A DNA stretch of 27,802 nucleotides from an uncultured Clostridia bacterium (GTDB lineage Bacteria > Bacillota > Clostridia > Christensenellales > UBA1242), in the NCBI GenBank assembly GCA_934778125.1, contig CAKVOF010000015.1, positions 1-27,802 of the forward strand, written 5' to 3'. Of this stretch, positions 20,840 through 27,220 are shown in pieces. Below the pieces are notes generated by a model. The model searched no databases. It had not been told where the DNA came from and saw only the letters and a program-made list of their open reading frames with translations. The stretch's first letter is position 1. The number at the start of each line of letters is the position of its first letter. The position numbers and the translations under genes are program-made.

Positions 20840-20868
20840 ATTATATAATTTAAACAAATAATAGTCAA
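20840..20868 (-). promoter_or_regulatory. Sigma-A-type promoter for the giant lipoprotein gene
   Basis: On the minus strand TTGACT (20863-20868) and TATAAT (20840-20845) are separated by exactly 17 nt, a near-perfect housekeeping promoter. Transcription would start near 20833, giving a leader of about 107 nt before the ATG at 20726. It lies downstream of the ypeB terminator, so the giant gene has its own transcription unit. Confidence 0.65.
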
Positions 20869-20972
20869 ATGAATAGACTTAAATTTACAACTTTAGGTAA
20901 TATTTTTATGCTTTAAAGTTTAATATATTACCATTTTGCATAGTACTCTACAGTTAAAAACATAACAATAAA

Positions 20973-20997
20973 AAAAGTGGCTTTATAAACCACTTTT
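20973..20997 (-). terminator. Rho-independent terminator after ypeB
   Basis: On the minus strand an 8-bp stem (AAAAGTGG / CCACTTTT) with a 9-nt AT loop is followed by further T residues. It starts one base after the ypeB stop codon, closing the spoIIR-sleB-ypeB unit and separating it from the giant gene. Confidence 0.75.
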
Positions 20998-20998
20998 A

Positions 20999-22333
20999 TC
21001 ACATTAGCAAAGCACCTGTGTTTGTTGAAATTAATCTCATAATTTTAAGCTCGTTACCATTAGACGCATCTAGATAAATATAATATGTGTAGTCATTCCA
21101 CTCACACACATATTCATAAGCAAAAATCTCCCCTGAATACTTATTTGGAATAAGTGACTTTCTCATACTTTTAATAGTTAAAAGTGGATTCAATTTATTG
21201 GAGCATTCAACGATTCCAACTTTCGACTTAAACGATCCTCTTTCAATATGATTATAAGCATAGTTAACAGAATCCCAACCAACCACAACACCTAACCTTT
21301 TATCAATCTTAACTTTAACCAAATCAGAATAATAAATAACATCATCCACAACCGGCGCTAAATTGAAATAAAAAACATTTCCATTTTCCATTCCCCACAC
21401 AACTTGCATATTTTTAAACCCAAATAGTTGCGCAGTGTTTAAAACAATCTCTCTACACTCATCCTCACTTAATTTTAATTTCCCGCCATCACCGTATGAT
21501 GTGATATTTAATAACATTCCATCTCTTTTCGTTATCTGCACATAAAGCGTGTGTGCTTCATTTTTTAAATTAAAATTATACGTTTCAAGTTTTCCATTCG
21601 ACTCTCCAACATATTCAACCTGATAACCAGAGTAGTATTCTGAAATATTATTTAGTTTTTGTTCACATTCTTCTTGAGTTATTTTATTTTCAGATAGCCC
21701 TTTAATATCTTTCGCAACAACGCTTTCAGCAAATGGACCATCAAATATTAAAGTTGGCATATCACTTTCTGGATTATCTCCATTGGCAACACCAGCAGTG
21801 AATGAACTATCATTCTCGTTTGACAAGTCGATATCCTTTAATATTGAATAATCAAATGATGCTTTCGAAACAAACTCATTCATATCATAAAGAAAGATCG
21901 TGCATTTATCAAATAACTTTTCGATATTTGAATACTCATCATCACTTATCTTATCTCCATTGTTTATCTTATCTATAAGCGATTGAGAAAATCCACTAAC
22001 CATATTAAAAAAATTATTAGCACTCCCAACTTTATTGGTAGCAATTGGAAGAACACTTAAATTACCAACTGCAAGTGTGCAAATTGTTCTCATATTGGTT
22101 AGAATTTCTCTTTGAGATTCCGCAGAATTAGTGGCAATTAATTTGCTCATATCAACTTGTAAATCATCAACATTTTGAACTAATTGGTATAGGTTGCTTT
22201 TATAATTATTTTCCAATTGAGTTGAATATTTTTGCATAGAAACATATAAAGATATTATCAATGCAATAAACAACACAACCACAGAAATAAACGAAACAGA
22301 AATCCCTATTAAATAATATCTTTGCTTTTTCAA
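20999..22333 (-). CDS. ypeB: Germination protein YpeB
   Basis: 444 residues from a TTG start. YpeB is the partner needed for SleB to localise and stay stable in the dormant spore of Bacillus; it is membrane-associated and broken down at germination. Seen here: an N-terminal membrane segment (about residues 8-31), a helical middle region, the hallmark M-P-T-L-I-F-D-G-P-F (about 192-201) that starts the C-terminal half, then PepSY/YPEB-like repeats to the end. Length matches the usual ~450. The frame could start at 22387 (TTG) or 22360 (ATG), but only TTG 22333 has a good ribosome site (AAGGAGA, 22339-22345, six bases after GGAG), and it gives the expected short cytoplasmic MKKQRYY end. It follows sleB by 96 nt, the conserved sleB-ypeB order. 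Confidence 0.93.
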   Translation of the reverse strand: MKKQRYYLIGISVSFISVVVLFIALIISLYVSMQKYSTQLENNYKSNLYQLVQNVDDLQVDMSKLIATNSAESQREILTNMRTICTLAVGNLSVLPIATNKVGSANNFFNMVSGFSQSLIDKINNGDKISDDEYSNIEKLFDKCTIFLYDMNEFVSKASFDYSILKDIDLSNENDSSFTAGVANGDNPESDMPTLIFDGPFAESVVAKDIKGLSENKITQEECEQKLNNISEYYSGYQVEYVGESNGKLETYNFNLKNEAHTLYVQITKRDGMLLNITSYGDGGKLKLSEDECREIVLNTAQLFGFKNMQVVWGMENGNVFYFNLAPVVDDVIYYSDLVKVKIDKRLGVVVGWDSVNYAYNHIERGSFKSKVGIVECSNKLNPLLTIKSMRKSLIPNKYSGEIFAYEYVCEWNDYTYYIYLDASNGNELKIMRLISTNTGALLM

Positions 22334-22338
22334 AACAC

Positions 22339-22345
22339 TCTCCTT
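22339..22345 (-). promoter_or_regulatory. Ribosome binding site that fixes the ypeB start
   Basis: AAGGAGA on the minus strand, with 6 nt between GGAG and the TTG at 22331-22333. The upstream in-frame starts (22387, 22360) have no comparable site, so the shorter YpeB is preferred. Confidence 0.65.
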
Positions 22346-22429
22346 AATTAAAATTGTCATTAATATTAAACTTCTTGACAATAACAATATAGTTAATGTC
22401 AGCGATTATTTAAATATTGCATACTACTA

Positions 22430-23059
22430 TTATATAGCAAACACATGATCACCAATAGTAACCGTTACTTGCCTATTAAAAATCCAACTACTTGTTGCCA
22501 CTGCAGGATTATAATAATATAAACTTCCATAGGTTGGATCCCAACCGTTTAAAGCATCCTGAGCCGCTTGGTAAGCTTCGCTATTTGGCTCTAAATCGAT
22601 TTGCCCATCATGCACTGCAGTAAAAGCCCAAGGTTGATATATAACACCATACACAGAGTTTGGGAAGTCAGGACTCGCAACTCGATTTAAAATCACTGCA
22701 CCAACTGCAACCATTCCAACATATGGCTCACCTCTTGCTTCCGCATGAATACATTTCGCAAGCAAATATAAGTCATTACTATTTTGACCACTAATATAGA
22801 TACCTAGCGCAGCTGCAGTTGCACCATCTAAATTACCTGTTTGACTCAAACCATTTGTTTTTTGAAAATATATAATTGCATCAATTGTTGCATTGTTTAA
22901 AATACCATTTATATCACCATCATAATAACCCCAATTTTTTAATCTTGTTTGAGCTTCGATTATATTATTATCTTGTGCCAAAAGTTTATTATCAAACTTT
23001 AATAATGCTACTCCACTCAAAATAATCAACACACATACAATTATTTTTTTTAATCGCAT
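22430..23059 (-). CDS. sleB: Spore cortex-lytic enzyme SleB
   Basis: 209 residues. SleB is a lytic transglycosylase that cuts muramic-lactam cortex peptidoglycan during germination. Seen here: a signal peptide (basic MRLKK, hydrophobic to about residue 20, likely cleavage near LLAQ); a peptidoglycan-binding domain 1 (about 34-88, with QTRLKNWGYYDGDINGI and TIDAIIYFQKTNGL); then the Hydrolase_2/SleB catalytic domain (about 96-209) with C-I-H-A-E-A-R-G-E (103-111; Glu107 is the expected catalytic acid), G-A-V-I-L-N-R-V (120-127) and a Y-Y-Y-N-P segment. It is shorter than Bacillus subtilis SleB (about 305) because the linker between the domains is very short. ATG 23059 has AAAGGTG just upstream. 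It lies 26 nt after spoIIR and before ypeB. Confidence 0.96.
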   Translation of the reverse strand: MRLKKIIVCVLIILSGVALLKFDNKLLAQDNNIIEAQTRLKNWGYYDGDINGILNNATIDAIIYFQKTNGLSQTGNLDGATAAALGIYISGQNSNDLYLLAKCIHAEARGEPYVGMVAVGAVILNRVASPDFPNSVYGVIYQPWAFTAVHDGQIDLEPNSEAYQAAQDALNGWDPTYGSLYYYNPAVATSSWIFNRQVTVTIGDHVFAI

Positions 23060-23085
23060 ATATCACCTTTAAAGAATATTTTGGT

Positions 23086-23631
23086 TTATTTACTACCAAT
23101 AAACTTTTTAATTATTTCCACCAACTTGCTTTTATATACCACACTATTTGAATTATTTTGGTTAACAAAACACAAAGGCGGATAAACCACACACCACCAG
23201 TTATCACCAACACCAGAACCCAAGTTTAGTATTAAAGCATCATAATAATCAGCTTCAAGAGTTAACTCTCCATAATTACGCGCAGGAAAAAACTCATTAT
23301 TTATTTCCATAGAACACCCATAAGAAAAACCTTCCTTTTCCAGCACTCCACACACATATTTTTCAATATTTTTTTTGCTATTAATTAAATTGCTTTTTAA
23401 ATCGTTCTTGGTTTTAGACTCAGCAATAATTGGTGTTATATACTCAACTACTTTATCCTTAACTAGATACTTTATAGCTTGATCTTTCTCCAGATTACTA
23501 TTAGCACGAATATGTATCCTCAAATATGCTTGTTTTTCTTGATCAGCATTCAATAATGAACATGAGCAAAACCCAAACATTCCAAATAATATAACCCCAA
23601 CAATCGCTAAACATTTATAAATTTTTTTCAT
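23086..23631 (-). CDS. spoIIR: Stage II sporulation protein R (SpoIIR)
   Basis: 181 residues. SpoIIR is made in the forespore soon after asymmetric septation, is exported into the intermembrane space and triggers SpoIIGA to process pro-sigma-E in the mother cell. Seen here: an N-terminal hydrophobic export segment (about residues 7-24) ending F-C-S-C-S, which could be a lipobox; the family signature R-I-H-I-R-A-N-S (38-45) followed by K-D-Q-A-I-K-Y-L-V-K-D-K-V; and the C-terminal signature G-D-N-W-W-C-V-V-Y-P-P-L-C-F-V (about 142-156). The frame extends to 23664, but ATG 23631 is chosen because AAGAGGT (23642-23648) sits at good spacing before it and because it begins with the expected basic MKK end. 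First gene of a spoIIR-sleB-ypeB cluster. Confidence 0.95.
   Translation of the reverse strand: MKKIYKCLAIVGVILFGMFGFCSCSLLNADQEKQAYLRIHIRANSNLEKDQAIKYLVKDKVVEYITPIIAESKTKNDLKSNLINSKKNIEKYVCGVLEKEGFSYGCSMEINNEFFPARNYGELTLEADYYDALILNLGSGVGDNWWCVVYPPLCFVNQNNSNSVVYKSKLVEIIKKFIGSK
23110..23139 (-). promoter_or_regulatory. Sigma-F/sigma-G-like promoter for sleB inside spoIIR
   Basis: On the minus strand GTATA (23135-23139), a 15-nt spacer, then GGAAATAATT (23110-23119). This fits the Bacillus sigma-F pattern GYWTA-N15-GGNRANAHTR at 14 of 15 positions, and the overlapping sigma-G class partly. The start point would be near 23102, about 43 nt before sleB, a sensible place for forespore expression of sleB-ypeB. 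AT-rich sequence makes chance matches possible. Confidence 0.42.
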
Positions 23632-23652
23632 AATCAAATCTACCTCTTGCAT

Positions 23653-23681
23653 ATAATTGACCAAGAAAATGCTATGTATAC
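23653..23681 (-). promoter_or_regulatory. Weak sigma-F-like promoter for spoIIR
   Basis: GTATA (23677-23681), a 14-nt gap, then GGTCAATTAT (23653-23662) on the minus strand, directly upstream of the spoIIR ribosome site and downstream of the preceding terminator. The -10 match is poor (several mismatches) and the spacer one base short, so the call rests mainly on position and on the known sigma-F control of spoIIR. Confidence 0.25.
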
Positions 23682-23700
23682 TTGATTTTGATAAAAAAAT

Positions 23701-23723
23701 GAAACAGGTATTGAACCTGTTTC
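23701..23723 (-). terminator. Rho-independent terminator after the SipL-like gene
   Basis: A perfect 9-bp stem (GAAACAGGT / ACCTGTTTC) with a 5-nt loop, followed on the minus strand by A and seven T residues (complement of 23692-23699). It lies 50 nt after the stop of the SipL-like gene and 70 nt before spoIIR, so the two are separate transcription units. Confidence 0.88.
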
Positions 23724-23735
23724 TTTAAAGGGATA

Positions 23736-23759
23736 CGGCATAACACGTAAATGTTACCG
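23736..23759 (-). other. Imperfect GC-richer hairpin in the 3' region of the SipL-like transcript
   Basis: CGG-(bulge)-TAACA pairs with TGTTA-CCG around a 6-nt loop, between the SipL-like stop codon and its terminator. It has no T tract of its own. It may stabilise the 3' end, or be unimportant. Confidence 0.3.
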
Positions 23760-23772
23760 GAAAATTTTTTAA

Positions 23773-25314
23773 TTAATTGAAACACACTTCTTTTGGTTTA
23801 TAAACCACAACCTTGTCGCCCGCTTTCAAGGGAAGTTCTAAATCTGGATTTTGTTCTAAAATCATATCTGGCGAAACCGACATTTCTTTTGCAATATCCC
23901 AAATAGTATCTCCATCTTTAACAATATAAATTGATAAAACGCAATCATCTTCAATTTTTTCATCTTGCACCTCAACTGCTGAAATTACCGCACCATTATC
24001 ATTTTTATATAATTGAACAAAGAAATATAATCTTCCATTAATTTCAATTTCTTTTCCACGTTTGCCCTTTGCATCAACATCGCCGAAGGCTACACTAATA
24101 ACTGGAACATAATCAGCCGGAATGTTTTTATAATCCAACTCTTTAGAGAACGGAATTTCAACTTCAACTGATGTTGTTGTATTTAATTCACGATTATAAT
24201 ATAAAACTGATGTTGAAGCGATACCTTCAACCAAAATTCCATTTTCAACAACCCTAGTATTTGCAACAATAACATTATTAGAACAAACACCACTAACTTC
24301 ATCAATAAATGGCAACGTTTCATCAATAGTTGTTTCACCACTTATTTTTTCTTCATAAAAGTCAGAATTTAATGAGTTAAATAGCTCCACACTTTCATAG
24401 TTAACATTTAATTCATTGTTTAAATTAAAGATGTCAGTAACAACATCTATAGAGTTTTTATTCATCACGAATCCACTATATTGCAAAGGGATAACCGCGT
24501 TAACCATTGCAGAATTAGCATCAAGTGAAGTTGTTACTTTGATATCATTTAGCATAACATTAATAACACTTTGAACTACGCTATCATCATTAATGTTTTC
24601 ATTAGCAACCTCTTGCGTGAAGTTTATTTGAGATTTATATGTTCTTAAAATTGACTTGTCTTCATCAGATATATAACTAACATCTATCAATAAACCACCA
24701 TTTATTGTCAAAAACTTGTTATTAAGTGTCAATTTTTCAATATAAACACTTGGACACAACGACAAAATTTTTTGAACACTATCTTTAATTTCAAAGTCTG
24801 CACCGACTTCAAATCTTTCACTTGCAGTTCCCATAAAAGTGTAGTAATCAAACATTTCATTTTTTACAAATGTTTTTTCATCATTAAAGCCAACTAACAC
24901 ATTAAGACTTGTGTTCACAATTGCATCGATATGGGTTTCAATAACAGCAGTTATTCTAACTTCACCGCCAACAATATTATACTTAACATCAACAACACCA
25001 CACTCAATAATAGGAACACCTTGAGTTTCATTTTCGAGCCCAAAAGTATCTTTAAATTCAGCAGTGTAATCCATTCCTTGGTTCAACCCCGTTTCATCAA
25101 CATAAACCACTTGAAAACCAACATAGCCATTATATGTAACTTCTTTTGAAATTATTTCACTATTTGAAATATAGGCTTTAGCATTTGCACATAAAACTTT
25201 TACTAAACCGTTGCCATCATTTAAAGGAAGTTTGCATTCAACAATTGATTGTGTTGAACCCAACTTCACCCTGAAACTACTAACAACTTTTTCATAATTT
25301 GGTTCGAATGCCAT
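23773..25314 (-). CDS. SipL-like spore morphogenesis protein (SPOCS/DUF3794 plus LysM)
   Basis: 513 residues. The body (about 1-450) is made of SPOCS (DUF3794) modules: beta-rich, with repeated features such as E-V-T-Y-N-G-Y-V-G-F-Q-V-V-Y, V-I-P-L-Q-Y-S-G-F and P-F-S-K-E-L. It ends in one LysM domain (463-507, beginning YIVKDGDTIWDIAKEM and including LKAGDKVVVY). This order and length match SipL of Clostridioides difficile (about 520 residues), whose LysM contacts SpoIVA and joins the coat to the forespore membrane; SafA does a comparable job in Bacillus. There is no signal peptide, consistent with a mother-cell cytosolic protein. ATG 25314 has a very strong AGGGGGA ribosome site. A terminator follows. 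SPOCS+LysM is clear; functional identity with SipL is inference, since other SPOCS+LysM paralogues exist. Confidence 0.88.
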   Translation of the reverse strand: MAFEPNYEKVVSSFRVKLGSTQSIVECKLPLNDGNGLVKVLCANAKAYISNSEIISKEVTYNGYVGFQVVYVDETGLNQGMDYTAEFKDTFGLENETQGVPIIECGVVDVKYNIVGGEVRITAVIETHIDAIVNTSLNVLVGFNDEKTFVKNEMFDYYTFMGTASERFEVGADFEIKDSVQKILSLCPSVYIEKLTLNNKFLTINGGLLIDVSYISDEDKSILRTYKSQINFTQEVANENINDDSVVQSVINVMLNDIKVTTSLDANSAMVNAVIPLQYSGFVMNKNSIDVVTDIFNLNNELNVNYESVELFNSLNSDFYEEKISGETTIDETLPFIDEVSGVCSNNVIVANTRVVENGILVEGIASTSVLYYNRELNTTTSVEVEIPFSKELDYKNIPADYVPVISVAFGDVDAKGKRGKEIEINGRLYFFVQLYKNDNGAVISAVEVQDEKIEDDCVLSIYIVKDGDTIWDIAKEMSVSPDMILEQNPDLELPLKAGDKVVVYKPKEVCFN

Positions 25315-25447
25315 TTTAAATCCCCCTAAAAATTTAAGTTAGTATATTCTATTATGGAAACAAAAAAAATATGACAACTAAATAAACAATTTTATCTAAT
25401 TATCATATTTTAATTAACAAGCATTTCACTATAGGATTTCTATTTTT

Positions 25448-25477
25448 TTAACAAAAATTAAATTCAACATAAAGCAT
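25448..25477 (-). CDS. Possible 9-residue leader peptide between veg and the SipL-like gene
   Basis: ATG 25477 opens a nine-codon frame (MLYVEFNFC, then TAA). It is preceded by AGAGGAG at good spacing, a better ribosome site than many real genes have here. No attenuator hairpin or codon bias is visible around it. It may be a short translated leader, a remnant of a deleted gene, or chance in AT-rich DNA. Confidence 0.2.
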   Translation of the reverse strand: MLYVEFNFC

Positions 25478-25506
25478 AAATACTCCTCTCTCATTTCAAA
25501 TCCGCT

Positions 25507-25773
25507 CTAACCAATTTCTTCATCTTGAATTAAATTAATCTTTGATAAAACAACTTCACCACACAAAATATCACTATAGGAATAACTAAACCTATCAAGA
25601 GAAGTTTTTTGCAAAGGTTTAATAATAAACATACTAGGATAAACACTTTCAATAATTGCATTTAAAGTTACATATTTATTCCTACCTTTGTTTATAACCA
25701 TCTCTATGCTTTTACCCTGCAGTTCCTTTACTTTCTCTTTAACGGTTTCAACTCCAACTTTGCCAACTCTCAT
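25507..25773 (-). CDS. veg: Veg family protein
   Basis: 88 residues from ATG 25773. Veg is a small protein, strongly expressed in Bacillus subtilis, reported to stimulate biofilm matrix genes there; its molecular activity is not settled. Seen here: the family's compact beta-barrel pattern with G-K-S-I-E-M-V-I-N-K-G-R-N-K near the N-terminus, E-S-V-Y-P-S-M-F-I-I in the middle and the hallmark F-S-Y-S-Y-S-D-I-L-C-G-E-V near the end; length agrees with the usual ~86. A GTG two codons upstream (25779) is also in frame, but it lies inside the TAGGTG ribosome site that serves ATG 25773, so the ATG is preferred. The flanking genes differ from the veg-ispE neighbourhood of Bacillus. Confidence 0.9.
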   Translation of the reverse strand: MRVGKVGVETVKEKVKELQGKSIEMVINKGRNKYVTLNAIIESVYPSMFIIKPLQKTSLDRFSYSYSDILCGEVVLSKINLIQDEEIG

Positions 25774-25776
25774 TTT

Positions 25777-25782
25777 CACCTA
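25777..25782 (-). promoter_or_regulatory. Ribosome binding site that fixes the veg start
   Basis: TAGGTG on the minus strand, with AGG five bases before ATG 25773. It overlaps the alternative GTG start at 25779, which therefore cannot use it. Confidence 0.55.
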
Positions 25783-25868
25783 CCCATTTTCAATGTTTGA
25801 AACTGTTATATATCAACACAAACACTAAAATCATTTATTTAATTATTTCCATTAAGCTTTGTTTTATA

Positions 25869-25898
25869 CAATTAAAATAAGAGATGCTATTTTAATTG
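25869..25898. repeat. Inverted repeat between orf323 and veg
   Basis: A perfect 11-bp stem (CAATTAAAATA / TATTTTAATTG) with an 8-nt loop. On the minus strand it is not followed by a T run, so it is not a classic terminator. It lies about 70 nt past the stop of the upstream gene and about 95 nt before veg, where it could be a 5' stabilising stem-loop of the veg mRNA. Confidence 0.5.
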
Positions 25899-25903
25899 AA
25901 ATT

Positions 25904-25931
25904 ATTTTATATATTTATACTCTTATATCAA
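25904..25931 (-). promoter_or_regulatory. Candidate sigma-A promoter for veg
   Basis: TTGATA (25926-25931), 16-nt spacer, TAAAAT (25904-25909) on the minus strand. The start point would be near 25897, almost exactly at the first base of the 11-bp inverted repeat, so the transcript would begin with a stem-loop. The surrounding DNA is very AT-rich, so chance similarity is likely. Confidence 0.3.
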
Positions 25932-25966
25932 TCTAGCTCTATCAAATTAACAAATCTTACCGATAA

Positions 25967-26938
25967 TTAGTATTTCAACGATTCTCCACTATTTGCATCT
26001 TGAAAAATAATCCAATAACCATCTAAGTTTGATTCATCTTTATCTAGGGGAACCCATTGGCAATACTCCTCCATATCTTTAAGCGGATTGACATCATATG
26101 TTGATGGAACGCCATAACAAATATACTTTAAAACTCCTTCATCATAAACCAATCCAATAACATATTGTTTCCCCATTTCATCAAAATTAACTTTAACCCA
26201 TTTACTATTTGGTATCAAATTTTCAAGTTTTTCCTCCTTAGGATTGTTTAAAAATATATCTTCAATTTGTTCACTTATCATATCAAAAAAGCCACTGTTA
26301 GAATCGCTTAAACTCTCTGATATAACATCATCAATATCCGAATCATCAAACATTTCCTCTGGGCTCAATTGTTTTTGATTTTTTCCTTTTGAACTTACAT
26401 TAACACTTTCAGCATTTTCATTATTAAAAAACTTAGTTTCTTCATTGTTGATTGCAATATTGATATCATTTAATTCTTTCGCCTTGTCATCAAAATCGCT
26501 CAAAACCTTTTTAACTTCTGGATTAGGCGAAAATCCTTGTGAATTTTTATTATCGGATTCAATTTTAGAAAAATTGGTTTTATTTATTTCGCTCTCAAAA
26601 TTATTCAAAATAAACGCTTTATAATCAACAATATCATTATTGTTTCCCCAAACAATAGGCGTGAAATGGTTATCATTTTTATCAACAATAACACACCCAA
26701 TGTTTGAATTTATATCAAACGCGTTGTTAAATTTAAAGTTATATGTACCATTATTTAAAACTAAATTTTGCTTTAAGATTTGCTTGTTATTAACCGAAAT
26801 TCCAAGAATAAGATTGTTGGAGTTAAAATTACAATGTTTTAGCCCACCAAACGTATTGTTATCTTCTTTAAAAATGTTTAATACCGCAAGTTCATTTTTA
26901 TCATTTGAAAGCAGAATTGTTTTCTTTACAAAGTTCAT
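25967..26938 (-). CDS. Unrecognised 323-residue protein with acidic linker
   Basis: I do not recognise this protein. Three parts can be seen: an N-terminal beta-rich region (about 1-110, with NNLILGISVNNKQI, GTYNFKFNNAF and F-T-P-I-V-W-G); a low-complexity Asn/Glu/Asp/Ser linker (about 115-235, including LSPEEMFDDSDIDDVISE); and a C-terminal beta-rich domain (about 240-323) with W-V-K-V-N-F-D-E-M-G-K-Q-Y-V-I-G-L-V-Y-D and several Trp/Tyr residues. There is no signal peptide or membrane segment, so it is probably cytosolic. ATG 26938 has the very strong AAGGGGG ribosome site. Two Spo0A-box-like heptamers lie upstream, hinting at sporulation control. It is a single gene, separated from veg by 193 nt. 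Confidence 0.85.
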   Translation of the reverse strand: MNFVKKTILLSNDKNELAVLNIFKEDNNTFGGLKHCNFNSNNLILGISVNNKQILKQNLVLNNGTYNFKFNNAFDINSNIGCVIVDKNDNHFTPIVWGNNNDIVDYKAFILNNFESEINKTNFSKIESDNKNSQGFSPNPEVKKVLSDFDDKAKELNDINIAINNEETKFFNNENAESVNVSSKGKNQKQLSPEEMFDDSDIDDVISESLSDSNSGFFDMISEQIEDIFLNNPKEEKLENLIPNSKWVKVNFDEMGKQYVIGLVYDEGVLKYICYGVPSTYDVNPLKDMEEYCQWVPLDKDESNLDGYWIIFQDANSGESLKY

Positions 26939-26989
26939 AATTCCCCCTTTATCACACTATATATATTTATTTATTTTAAATGAAAAAGT

Positions 26990-27028
26990 TGTCAAACGGG
27001 AAAAAGATTTTTAAATTATAATGTCGAA
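26990..27028. promoter_or_regulatory. Two Spo0A-box-like heptamers upstream of orf323
   Basis: TGTCGAA (27022-27028) and TGTCAAA (26990-26996) are both exact matches to the 0A-box core TGTCRAA, in the same orientation, 32 nt apart. The second overlaps a consensus -35 (TTGACA on the minus strand, 26990-26995), as in Spo0A-activated sigma-A promoters. A TATAAT (27015-27020, minus strand) lies next to the first box. No good -10 follows the TTGACA at normal spacing, so the promoter itself is uncertain. Confidence 0.32.
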
Positions 27029-27146
27029 TAGAAAAAAAGACTGGGTTAGTTTTAACACATTATACATAACATTTAACATATCATTATTATAGGCACAGCA
27101 TAAACCGTTAGATATTTCAAAATAAAAACGAAAATAAAAATAAAAA

Positions 27147-27188
27147 AACAACATGTTTTGCTTTGCATATATTTCAAAACATATTGTT
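27147..27188 (-). terminator. Terminator after the right-edge gene (possibly bidirectional)
   Basis: A 14-bp stem with one G-T pair (AACAATATGTTTTG / CAAAACATGTTGTT on the minus strand) and a 14-nt loop. On the minus strand it runs into long T tracts (complement of 27121-27148). On the plus strand it is followed by TTTTTT, so it could act both ways. It lies 33 nt past the stop codon at 27221. Confidence 0.65.
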
Positions 27189-27220
27189 TTTTATTAATTA
27201 ATTAAAACATTTTTCATTGG

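Noticed and set aside
20861..20868. A 0A-box-like sequence (AGTCAAAT) over the -35 of the giant gene
   Set aside because: It fails the TGTC core at the first base and is explained by the TTGACT -35 element itself.
23701..23723. T-arm-like sequence (GGTTCAATACC) suggesting a tRNA
   Set aside because: The stem extends to 9 bp and is followed directly by a T tract, and no acceptor, D or anticodon arms can be found upstream. It is a terminator.
25335..25375. Sigma-E-like promoter before the SipL-like gene (TCATATT followed by CATAATAG)
   Set aside because: The -35 part fits, but the spacer is only 11 nt and the second half of the -10 does not match, so I do not call it even though sigma-E control is expected.
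26640..27014. Plus-strand frame of 124 codons across the start of the 323-residue gene
   Set aside because: It is antisense to a gene with a strong ribosome site and runs over its promoter region; there is no start signal of its own.
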